Assembly (NCBI GenBank): GCA_036521655.1
Contig: DATDHI010000252.1
Location: 1 to 5,245, forward strand
Reading direction: 5' to 3'
Source of the DNA: GCA-003244245 sp036521655
GTDB lineage: Bacteria; Actinomycetota; Actinomycetes; Mycobacteriales; Pseudonocardiaceae
DNA length: 5,245 nt
The notes beneath the pieces are model-generated. The model was not told where the DNA came from. It searched no databases and saw only the letters and a list, made by a program, of their open reading frames with translations. Numbering within the stretch: the first letter of the stretch is position 1; every line of letters starts with the position of its first letter. Below are positions 1 through 5,245 of this stretch, piece after piece. Position numbers and translations under genes: made by a program.

Positions 1-37
1 CTGGTGGTGGGGGGGTGGGGGGGGGGGGGGAGGGGGG
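1..37. other. G-rich low-complexity tract at window edge, probable sequence artefact
   Basis: Apart from C1 and A31 every base is G or T, with G runs at 9-15 (7), 17-30 (14) and 32-37 (6). Read in the amidase frame it gives a Gly/Trp string where homologues have ordinary sequence leading to the catalytic Lys. This pattern is typical of a poor contig end, for example no-signal G calls in two-colour sequencing. A genuine G-quadruplex-forming tract is the less likely alternative. Amidase codons before about position 40 should not be trusted. Confidence 0.65.
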
Positions 38-1167
38 CGTTGAGCGGTGTGGCGGTGGGGGTGAAGGATCTTATCGACATTGCTGGCGTGCCCACCCGCT
101 GCGGCAGCGCGGTGCTGGCCGATGCCGCTCCCGCGCGCCGCGACGCCGCGGTGGTGGCCCAGCTGCGCGCGGCCGGCGCCGTGGTGGTCGCCAAGACGCA
201 CACTCACGAGTTCGCCTACGGCCCGACCGGGGATGTCGCTGCCGAGGGCCCGTGCCGCAACCCGCACGATCTGCAGCGGATCACCGGCGGCTCCTCGAGC
301 GGGTCGGCTGCCGCGGTGGCCGCTGGCCTGGTGCCGCTGGCGGTGGGCACCGACACCGGCTGCTCGGCACGCACCCCCGCTGCGCTGTGCGGGGTGGTCG
401 GACTCAAACCGGCGCACGGCGTGCTGTCCACTGCCGGTGTGTTCCCGCTGTCAGAAACGTTGGACCACATCGGGCTGCTGGGCGCCGACATCGACACAGT
501 CGCGGTCGCCTTCAGCGCGCTGGCCGGGCGCCGGATCGACCCGGCAGCCCCGGTGGCGGGCATCGTGGTCGGACGCCCCACCGACTCGTACTGGCGGGTG
601 CATGATCCGGAGATCACCGCCGCCGTCGATCGCGCCGCGGCCGCTCTGGCCGCCGCCGGGGCCGTCCTGCGCGACGTCCGCCTGCCGGGCATCGAGGAAC
701 TCGCCGCCACCTACTCCGTGATCGTCGGTGTGGAGGCCTACACCACCCACGCGCGCTGGCTGGCGCAGCGTCCCGGCGACTACCAGCCGGTCACCGCGGC
801 GCGGCTGCAGGAAGCTGCCAGGTACACCGCCGCCGACTACGTCGCCGCGCAGCGGACCCGCCGCAGGCTGGCCACCGAGCTGACCGCTCGGCTGGCAACC
901 GGGGGGATCGACCTGCTACTGCTGCCGACCACCCCGCTGCGCGCCACCCCGATCGGCGCCGAGCAGGTCCAAGCCCCGGACGGGACCCGGGTTGCGGTGC
1001 GGCCTGCCCTGCTGTCCCTCACGCTGCCATTCAACCTGCTGGGCTGGCCAGCGGTGTCAGTGCCCGCGCCGGGGATGACCGGGCTGCCTGCCGGAATCCA
1101 GGTGGCCGCAGTGCGCGGCGGCGAGCAGGCAGCGCTCGCCGCCGGCGCTCGGATCGCAGCCGGCTGA
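1..1167 (+). CDS. Amidase signature (AS) family amidohydrolase, 5'-truncated
   Basis: Probable cytoplasmic amidase hydrolysing a carboxamide to acid plus ammonia or amine; the substrate cannot be told. Numbering from the GTG at 4, the AS catalytic triad is visible: Lys21 in VGVKD, the cis-Ser at Ser97 in GGSSSGSAAA, and the nucleophile Ser121 in GTDTGCSAR. The 24-residue spacing between the two serines and 76 between Lys and the first Ser match the AS fold (as in FAAH). Downstream are the usual CGVVGLKP and FPLSETLDHIG segments and a C-terminal LPFNLLGWPAVSVP block, so the C-terminus is complete at TGA 1165-1167. The family normally has tens of residues before the catalytic Lys, while only about 20 remain here, mostly a Gly/Trp run read from a poly-G tract; the real start lies left of the window. 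The nucleophile motif has Cys where many members have Gly (GGS). It converges on the next gene with a one-base gap. Family call is firm; specificity is unknown. Confidence 0.93.
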   Translation: MVVGGWGGGGRGALSGVAVGVKDLIDIAGVPTRCGSAVLADAAPARRDAAVVAQLRAAGAVVVAKTHTHEFAYGPTGDVAAEGPCRNPHDLQRITGGSSSGSAAAVAAGLVPLAVGTDTGCSARTPAALCGVVGLKPAHGVLSTAGVFPLSETLDHIGLLGADIDTVAVAFSALAGRRIDPAAPVAGIVVGRPTDSYWRVHDPEITAAVDRAAAALAAAGAVLRDVRLPGIEELAATYSVIVGVEAYTTHARWLAQRPGDYQPVTAARLQEAARYTAADYVAAQRTRRRLATELTARLATGGIDLLLLPTTPLRATPIGAEQVQAPDGTRVAVRPALLSLTLPFNLLGWPAVSVPAPGMTGLPAGIQVAAVRGGEQAALAAGARIAAG

Positions 1168-1168
1168 C

Positions 1169-1741
1169 TCAGGCGCGGCGGGCCAGCCCGGGGTACTCCA
1201 GCACCAGACCGTCAGCGTCCACGGTGAGCTCCGCCTCGAACGAGTCGGTGGAGAGGCACACTACTGCCGGCACGGTGCCGTAGGTCGACACTGTCCGGTA
1301 GGTCTGCCGGACGCAGCCCACCTCGAGACCCGGCAACGAGACGAACACGATCGGCAGGTCGTGCTGGTCCTGGGTGACGGAGCGGTGCAGACCCAGCCGG
1401 CGCACGGGCAGGGCGTTGAACAGCGGGCTGAACGCCAGGTCGACGTCCAGGGCGCCGCCGAAGTCGCTCCGCGCGGCCCCGTCGCCATGGTCTACCAGCC
1501 AGATGCCCTCCTCCGAGCGGGTGAGGGTGACGTGCTGCTCACCTTGGGCCTGGGTGATCCGGACGGTCAGCCGCCTGGCCACCCCGAGCTCATCAGTTGC
1601 CAGCGAATAGGACGCGGAGTAGGCCTCCACGCCCTCCTGCCGGGCGCTGACCAGGGAACCGGTAGCCCGCAGGCCGCGCTCGCCGAGGACAACCCTCGCC
1701 GCCTCGAGCCGCAGGCCATCCACGCCGGCCCAGGCAAGCAT
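1169..1741 (-). CDS. Putative glycolipid-binding family protein (PF06475 / DUF1089-like)
   Basis: A 190-residue soluble protein recognised by pattern as the putative glycolipid-binding family, a single-domain fold known from Pseudomonas and common in actinobacteria; its biochemical role is not established. Diagnostic blocks: an N-terminal MLAWAGVDGLRLEAARV strand region, RRLTVRI at about 56-62, WLVDHGDG at 81-88, the central signature ALDVDLAFSPLFNALPVRR at 97-115, VSLPGLEV at 134-141, and the terminal DADGLVLEYPGLARR at 175-189. No signal peptide or membrane helix is seen, so it is probably cytoplasmic. The start is chosen at ATG 1741 because the family N-terminus aligns there and the length fits. 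An in-frame GTG at 1813 would add 24 residues (214 total) with G/C-rich third positions, so it cannot be excluded; an in-frame stop at 1832-1834 limits any further extension. Neither start has a good Shine-Dalgarno. The 3' end converges on the amidase. Confidence 0.85.
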   Translation of the reverse strand: MLAWAGVDGLRLEAARVVLGERGLRATGSLVSARQEGVEAYSASYSLATDELGVARRLTVRITQAQGEQHVTLTRSEEGIWLVDHGDGAARSDFGGALDVDLAFSPLFNALPVRRLGLHRSVTQDQHDLPIVFVSLPGLEVGCVRQTYRTVSTYGTVPAVVCLSTDSFEAELTVDADGLVLEYPGLARRA

Positions 1742-2055
1742 CCTCGTCACGTACCCCGCCCGGCGGGCAACGGTCGCGCCGGGAGCCCGCTCACTGGCTT
1801 CCGCGGCGCTCACTCGCCGGCCCGGATGTGGTCATCATCGAGGTCCACCGGAGCCTCCCTCGCACTGGTGGCATCCTGCTCGGCCGGCGGCCAGCATTGT
1901 CGCGAGCGTACGCCTGCCGGATGACTCGGACACTCGCTGTGGCATTGTGGATGCCTGCGCCAACCGGCTGGGATATCCGGACGGTGCAGGAGCTGCCGCG
2001 CCTCACCACCCGAGTGGGTGCCATCCAATCGCAGGTATACCCATCTTGGCAGCGC

Positions 2056-2122
2056 GGAGTACCCTTCACCACGGACGAGCGCCGGGAGTACCATCAGGCT
2101 GGGTGCTCGTTCGGAGTAACCC
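2056..2122 (+). repeat. Three-copy GGAGTA motif at 28-29 bp spacing
   Basis: GGAGTACCC begins at 2056, GGAGTACCA at 2085 and GGAGTAACCC at 2113, giving steps of 29 and 28 bases. The sequences between them are not alike, so this is not a CRISPR or a true tandem repeat. It could be a set of weak protein-binding sites or coincidence. Confidence 0.3.
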
Positions 2123-2230
2123 ACCATGAGATCCGTCGATGCCCGGGGGCACGGGGGGCTAACGCCCGCTATACACGTGCAGTTGTGCGTCCCGTCACGG
2201 CAGGCGGCCGCCGCTACGACCATGATTAAA

Positions 2231-2236
2231 GAAGGA
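2231..2236 (+). promoter_or_regulatory. Shine-Dalgarno GAAGGA before small ORF
   Basis: GAAGGA, inside an A-rich stretch (AAAGAAGGA from 2228), lies four bases before the ATG at 2241. It is the best ribosome-binding-site match I found in the window and the main reason to consider the small ORF. The spacing is slightly short. Confidence 0.4.
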
Positions 2237-2240
2237 CGAC

Positions 2241-2432
2241 ATGCGCACGCCTGTCTCCGACCGCCGACCGCGGGCCGGAATGACTCTCACTCCCCGACAT
2301 CGGCAGAGCCGACCCCTGCCGATGAGTGCTGTGGCAGTGCGCCGCGGCCGGTTCGGAGAGGTTGAGCTGCGCCCGGTACGGGAACACACCGTCGAAGCGC
2401 TAACACCTGGGAGCTCAACCGAGAAGGGTTGA
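2241..2432 (+). CDS. Possible small ORF (63 aa), leader-peptide candidate
   Basis: A 63-codon frame from ATG 2241 to TGA 2430-2432, preceded by GAAGGA. The product is Arg/Pro-rich and basic at the N-terminus (MRTPVSDRRPRAG...) and more acidic afterwards (GEVELRPVREHTVEAL). No domain, signal peptide or membrane segment is recognised. By hand count about 42 of 63 codons end in G or C, well below the neighbouring genes, which argues against a long-established protein gene. Two inverted repeats fall in it: one wholly inside (2298-2324), and one whose 3' arm contains the stop codon (2414-2433). It ends 72 bases before the MEDS-STAS ATG at 2505. It may be a translated leader controlling that gene, a young or decaying gene, or a chance frame behind a chance ribosome site. 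Confidence 0.35.
   Translation: MRTPVSDRRPRAGMTLTPRHRQSRPLPMSAVAVRRGRFGEVELRPVREHTVEALTPGSSTEKG
2298..2324. promoter_or_regulatory. Perfect 9-bp inverted repeat (hairpin A)
   Basis: CATCGGCAG (2298-2306) pairs perfectly with CTGCCGATG (2316-2324) around a 9-base loop. No T-run follows, so it is not a standard intrinsic terminator. It may be an RNA stem in the leader of the MEDS-STAS gene, or a dyad operator of 27 bp for a dimeric regulator. Confidence 0.5.
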
Positions 2433-2448
2433 GTACACCCGAGAAGGG
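2414..2448. promoter_or_regulatory. 7-bp hairpin B plus tandem CCGAGAAGGG copies
   Basis: CTCAACC (2414-2420) pairs with GGTTGAG (2427-2433) around the loop GAGAAG, a perfect 7-bp stem. The decamer CCGAGAAGGG occurs at 2419-2428 and again at 2439-2448, exactly 20 bases apart. GGGT (2426-2429) could instead pair with ACCC (2437-2440), so two exclusive folds are possible. The small ORF's TGA (2430-2432) sits in the 3' arm. This could be an RNA switch element or two operator half-sites about two helical turns apart. Confidence 0.45.
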
Positions 2449-2465
2449 ACCTGCGACGAAAGCCC

Positions 2466-2492
2466 GGCATCGGTGTACCGTCACCGAATGCC
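2466..2492. promoter_or_regulatory. Bulged hairpin C just before the MEDS-STAS start
   Basis: GGCATCGGT (2466-2474) pairs with ACCG (2483-2486) and ATGCC (2488-2492), with A2487 bulged and an 8-base loop, giving 9 base pairs. It ends 3 bases before the first possible start (GTG 2496) and 12 bases before ATG 2505, where it could limit ribosome access. No T-run follows. Confidence 0.4.
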
Positions 2493-2504
2493 TGCGTGGA
2501 CGGC

Positions 2505-3377
2505 ATGGTGATGACGGTGCTCCCCAGAGCGCTATCAAGCGACTCCCTGAGCCACGGTCAGCATGCGTGCGCCATCGTCGGATCCGGGCCGGAGCGGTTG
2601 CACATGGTCAGCAGCTTTGTGCGCAGCGGGCTTGAGGCCGGCGACCGGGTCTGGTGCTTCCCCAACGGTGGCCGATCCGACGTGCTGGGCTGGCTGCGCC
2701 GCGACGATCTCGCTGTCGACGACGTCATGGCCAGTGGCCAACTCGACGTGCAGCCAGCCCATGAATCGCCGCTGACCGCCCTGGCGTCGCACCCCGAGCG
2801 CGTCATCGACTGCCTGCGCGCAGCCGTGGACGACGCAACCAGCTGCGGCTGGGGCGGGTTCCGGATCATCGGCGACCTGGGGTGGACCAACCGCGGCCGG
2901 CACTGCCCAGGGCGGCTGCTGGACTTCGAGACCAGGGTCGGGGACATGCTCGCCACGTTGCCCGCCACGGCACTATGCCAGTACGACCGGTACCGGTTCG
3001 ACGCCGCCACCATGGTAGCGCTGACCACCCTGCATCGAGGGGTGGTCGGCACCCTCACGGTACCGATCGGCGACGACCTGGTGATCAGCCCGTGGGCCGG
3101 GGGGGCGGGGCTGCGACTGGTCGGGGAGATCGACCTGTGCACCCACGAGTGCCTCCGGGCTGCCCTCGAGGATGCCGTGCACGGCCGCGGTGACCTGCAC
3201 CTCGAGCTGTCCGGCCTGGCGTTCATCGACCTCGGCGGCGTCGCGGTGGTGCTCCGAGCGGCCGACCGGCTCGGGCCGGGCAGGCAGATGGTCGTGCACC
3301 AGGCACCCCACTCGCTGAGGCTTGCCCTTGACCTGCTGTGGCCCACCTCCAACCTCGTCGAGGCGGAACCGGTCTGA
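2505..3377 (+). CDS. MEDS (DcmR-type sensory) + STAS domain protein
   Basis: A soluble two-domain regulator of 290 residues from ATG 2505. Residues about 17-175 match the MEDS domain (methanogen/methylotroph DcmR sensory domain): HACAIV near 20-25, SFVRSGLEAGDRV at 36-49, the G-D-L-G-W turn at 123-127, and LCQYD at 157-161. MEDS is proposed to bind small hydrocarbon-type ligands; the ligand here is unknown. Residues about 190-288 form a STAS domain (LRLVGEIDL at 203-211, LELSGLAFIDLGGVAVVLRAA at about 233-253), the fold of anti-sigma-factor antagonists such as SpoIIAA. The D-S-S-G motif that carries the SpoIIAA phosphoserine reads D-L-G-G (242-245), so classical Ser phosphorylation at that site is not possible. 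GTG 2496, GTG 2508 and ATG 2511 are alternative starts; none has a strong Shine-Dalgarno, only GTGGA at 2496-2500. A structured leader precedes it and a permease follows 23 bases after the stop. Domain calls are firm; the partner and target are unknown. Confidence 0.87.
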   Translation: MVMTVLPRALSSDSLSHGQHACAIVGSGPERLHMVSSFVRSGLEAGDRVWCFPNGGRSDVLGWLRRDDLAVDDVMASGQLDVQPAHESPLTALASHPERVIDCLRAAVDDATSCGWGGFRIIGDLGWTNRGRHCPGRLLDFETRVGDMLATLPATALCQYDRYRFDAATMVALTTLHRGVVGTLTVPIGDDLVISPWAGGAGLRLVGEIDLCTHECLRAALEDAVHGRGDLHLELSGLAFIDLGGVAVVLRAADRLGPGRQMVVHQAPHSLRLALDLLWPTSNLVEAEPV

Positions 3378-3392
3378 CGGGGGTCAGCCGGT
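3368..3392. promoter_or_regulatory. Bulged hairpin over the MEDS-STAS stop codon
   Basis: CTGAC (3374-3378) pairs with GTCAG (3383-3387) around a GGGG loop. With T3373 bulged the stem continues as ACCGG (3368-3372) against CCGGT (3388-3392), giving 10 base pairs. The TGA stop (3375-3377) is inside the 5' arm, and the permease GTG starts 8 bases after the structure. With no T-run it is unlikely to be a full intrinsic terminator; it may attenuate read-through or tune permease translation. Confidence 0.45.
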
Positions 3393-3400
3393 CGCCGGCG

Positions 3401-5245
3401 GTGCAAGAACGCGCACACCAGGGCCGTGCCGTCGGCCACTGGCTGCGCAACGGGCTCCGGGAGCATTCCAGACGGCACATCGGGCCGCACGCTCAGCCGG
3501 CTCCGGAGCGTCGCCGGCATCCCTGGTGGCAGGTCATGTGCCTGACCGGGGTGGACTACTTCTCCACGCTGGGCTACCAGCCGGCCATCGCCGCGCTGGC
3601 CGCCGGGGTGCTCTCCCCGATCGCCACCCTGGTGCTCGTGGTGGTCACCTTGGCCGGCGCGTTGCCCGTCTACCGCCGGGTCGCGGCGGAGAGCCCGCAC
3701 GGCGAGGGATCGATCGCGATGCTGGCCAGGCTGCTGTCCCACTGGCGCGGCAAGATCATTATTCTGGCCGTGCTGGGCTTCGCCGCGACCGACTTCCTCA
3801 TCACCATGACCCTGTCGACGGCCGACGCCACCGCCCACATGGTGCAGAATCCTTTCGCACCCGCCCTGTTGGCCGGCCACAACGTCGCCATCACTCTGGT
3901 ACTGCTGGCGTTGCTGGGCGGGGTGTTCCTGATGGGCTTCACCGAGGCAATCGGCATCGCAGTGGGGGTCGTCGCCGTCTACCTGGCGCTCAACGTCGTC
4001 GTCATCGTGGTCTCCATCGCCCAGGTCACATCCGATCCGGGGCGGGTGTCGGACTGGACCCGGCTGCTGGTCAACGAGTACCCCAATCCGCTGCTGATGG
4101 TGGCCATCGCGGTGATCGTCTTCCCGAAGCTGGCGCTGGGTCTGTCCGGGTTCGAGACCGGCGTCGCGGTGATGCCGCTGATCCAGGGCGACGACACCGA
4201 CACCGAGGAGCGCCCGGCTGGGCGGATCCGCGGCGCCCGGACGCTGCTGACCACTGCGGCGCTGATCATGAGCGGGTTCCTGATCACGAGCAGCCTCGTG
4301 ACGACCTTGCTGATCCCGCCGAAGGAATTCGCCGCCGGAGGTCAGGCCAACGGGCGCGCCCTGGCCTACCTGGCACACGAGTTGCTTGGCGCGGGCTTCG
4401 GCACCGTGTATGACGTCAGCACGATCGCGATCCTGTGGTTCGCCGGTGCGTCCGCGATGGCCGGGCTGCTTAACCTGGTCCCGCGCTACCTACCCCGCTA
4501 CGGGATGGCACCGCACTGGGCACAGTCGGTCCGGCCGCTGGTGCTGGTCTTCACCCTGGTGGCCTTCCTGGTGACCATCCTGTTCCAGGCCGACGTCGAC
4601 GCCCAGGGCGGCGCGTACGCCACCGGCGTCCTGGTGCTGATCACCTCCGCGGCAGTCGCGACGACCGTGTCGGCACGCCGCGCGGGCCAGCGGGGTGCCG
4701 TCCCCGCCTACGGGGCGATCGCGCTGGTCTTCGTCTACGCCACGATCGCCAACATCATCGAACGCCCCGACGGCGTCAAGATCGCGGCGTGCTTCATCGC
4801 CGGCATCTTGGTCGTGTCGTTGCTGTCACGGGTCATCCGCGCCTTTGAACTTCGAGTCACCGCGGTGCATCTCGACTCGACCGCGCAGGGGTTCATTGAC
4901 TCGAACGGCCCCATCGAGATCGTCTCCAACGAGCCTGACGCGCGCGACGCGGCCGAGTACCGGGACAAGCTCGCCCAGGTAGCCGCCGACCACTGCCTCC
5001 CGGACCCGCACCGGGTTCTCTTCCTGGAAGTGACCGTCACCGATCCGTCAGAATTCGCGACTGAACTGCATGTGACCGGCGAGGAGTTGCACGGTTACCG
5101 GGTGCTGCGCACCACGAGTCCCTCGGTTCCCAACGCGATCGCCGCGCTGCTGCTGCACCTCCGCGACACCAGCGACGAGGTGCCGCACATATACTTCGAA
5201 TGGACCGAAGGCAACCCGATCGTCAAACTGCTCCAGTACCTGTTC
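3401..5245 (+). CDS. APC-superfamily permease (amino-acid transporter-like) with C-terminal soluble domain, 3'-truncated
   Basis: An uninterrupted 615-codon frame to the window edge. After a charged 38-residue N-terminus comes RHPWWQVMCLTGVDYFSTLGYQP (39-61), a hallmark of a long actinobacterial APC-type permease group usually annotated as amino-acid transporter. About 12 hydrophobic segments are visible, near 50-68, 72-90, 118-140, 161-180, 184-206, 231-251, 282-305, 338-359, 378-396, 405-425, 436-453 and 461-477. Conserved loops include VYRRVAAESPHGEGS (90-104), GLSGFETGVAVMP (247-259), NLVPRYLPRYGMAP (358-371) and DAQGGAYATG (400-409). From about 481 a hydrophilic domain follows (RAFELRV, IEIVSNEPDARDAAEYRDKL, HIYFEWTEGNP) and is cut at the right edge; from recalled homologues perhaps 50 residues are missing. 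Substrate is not deducible. GTG 3401 is the first start codon after the upstream stop and gives a family-like N-terminus; the Shine-Dalgarno is poor. Probably co-transcribed with MEDS-STAS. Confidence 0.9.
   Translation, partial: MQERAHQGRAVGHWLRNGLREHSRRHIGPHAQPAPERRRHPWWQVMCLTGVDYFSTLGYQPAIAALAAGVLSPIATLVLVVVTLAGALPVYRRVAAESPHGEGSIAMLARLLSHWRGKIIILAVLGFAATDFLITMTLSTADATAHMVQNPFAPALLAGHNVAITLVLLALLGGVFLMGFTEAIGIAVGVVAVYLALNVVVIVVSIAQVTSDPGRVSDWTRLLVNEYPNPLLMVAIAVIVFPKLALGLSGFETGVAVMPLIQGDDTDTEERPAGRIRGARTLLTTAALIMSGFLITSSLVTTLLIPPKEFAAGGQANGRALAYLAHELLGAGFGTVYDVSTIAILWFAGASAMAGLLNLVPRYLPRYGMAPHWAQSVRPLVLVFTLVAFLVTILFQADVDAQGGAYATGVLVLITSAAVATTVSARRAGQRGAVPAYGAIALVFVYATIANIIERPDGVKIAACFIAGILVVSLLSRVIRAFELRVTAVHLDSTAQGFIDSNGPIEIVSNEPDARDAAEYRDKLAQVAADHCLPDPHRVLFLEVTVTDPSEFATELHVTGEELHGYRVLRTTSPSVPNAIAALLLHLRDTSDEVPHIYFEWTEGNPIVKLLQYLF

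Larger units (their letters stand above)
1742..2240. other. Intergenic stretch, no convincing gene
   Basis: About 430-500 bases upstream of both the minus-strand glycolipid-binding gene and the plus-strand leader/MEDS region, so promoters for both may lie here. Open frames of 93-137 codons exist on both strands (for example plus 1828-2229 and minus 1810-2223). They overlap each other, resemble no family I know, lack good ribosome sites and show mixed composition, so I do not call them. Visible details are a three-copy GGAGTA motif (2056-2122), a CACGTG palindrome at 2174-2179, and a short GGGC-TAAC-GCCC hairpin at 2156-2167. No tRNA, clear -10/-35 pair or transposase remnant was recognised. 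Confidence 0.5.

Noticed and set aside
1179..1190. CGGG-CCAG-CCCG hairpin as terminator for the convergent pair
   Set aside because: Only 4 bp, lies inside coding sequence and has no T-run on either strand.
1361..1924. Plus-strand frame of 187 codons over the glycolipid-binding gene
   Set aside because: Antisense reading of a recognised minus-strand family; no domain of its own.
2056..2150. CRISPR-like spacing of GGAGTA
   Set aside because: The repeated part is only 6-8 bases and the intervals are unrelated and shorter than repeat plus spacer units; no cas genes.
2174..2179. CACGTG palindrome as an operator
   Set aside because: Six bases are too common and there is no second site or promoter context.
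1828..2229. 133-codon plus and 137-codon minus frames in the intergenic region
   Set aside because: They overlap each other, have no recognisable family, no good ribosome site and no convincing coding bias.
2241..2511. c-di-AMP (ydaO-type) or other known riboswitch in the leader or upstream of the permease
   Set aside because: The conserved ydaO core elements I know are not present; only generic hairpins are seen.
2558..4378. Long minus-strand open frame (about 606 codons) antisense to MEDS-STAS and the permease
   Set aside because: Its translation is His/Asp/Gln/Arg-rich low-complexity sequence typical of the complement of GC-rich genes, with no family resemblance; both plus-strand genes under it are clearly real.
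3322..4413. Plus-strand frame of 363 codons overlapping the permease
   Set aside because: Arg/Gly/His-rich out-of-frame reading; the permease frame beginning at 3401 has clear membrane helices and family motifs over the same bases.

Overview
The window is high-GC DNA whose genes show strong G/C preference at third codon positions. The protein families present (AS-family amidase, glycolipid-binding family protein, MEDS-STAS sensor protein, long APC permease with a soluble tail) and the high GC point to an actinomycete. The genus cannot be read from the sequence. The first 37 bases are almost pure G/T and look like a low-quality contig end rather than biology.

Layout: (1) 1-1167, plus strand, an amidase-signature hydrolase lacking its true N-terminus at the left edge. 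(2) 1169-1741, minus strand, a putative glycolipid-binding family protein, convergent with the amidase and separated from it by one base. (3) About 1742-2504, a gene-poor stretch. Its left part holds only a weak three-copy GGAGTA motif. Its right part (2228-2492) holds a good Shine-Dalgarno, a doubtful 63-codon ORF and three stem-loops in a row. (4) 2505-3377, plus strand, a two-domain MEDS + STAS protein. (5) 3401-5245, plus strand, a 12-helix APC-type permease with a C-terminal soluble domain that runs off the right edge.

The MEDS-STAS gene and the permease lie in the same direction 23 bases apart and are probably co-transcribed, so a sensory/anti-sigma-antagonist-type protein may be linked to a transporter. 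The ligand of the MEDS domain and the substrate of the permease are unknown. The amidase and the glycolipid-binding gene look like ordinary unlinked housekeeping or accessory genes.

No established mobile element, CRISPR array, tRNA, rRNA or known riboswitch was recognised. The best candidate for something undescribed is the structured leader of the MEDS-STAS gene (small ORF plus three hairpins), followed by a bulged hairpin over that gene's stop codon just before the permease. This is a hypothesis from base-pairing patterns only.
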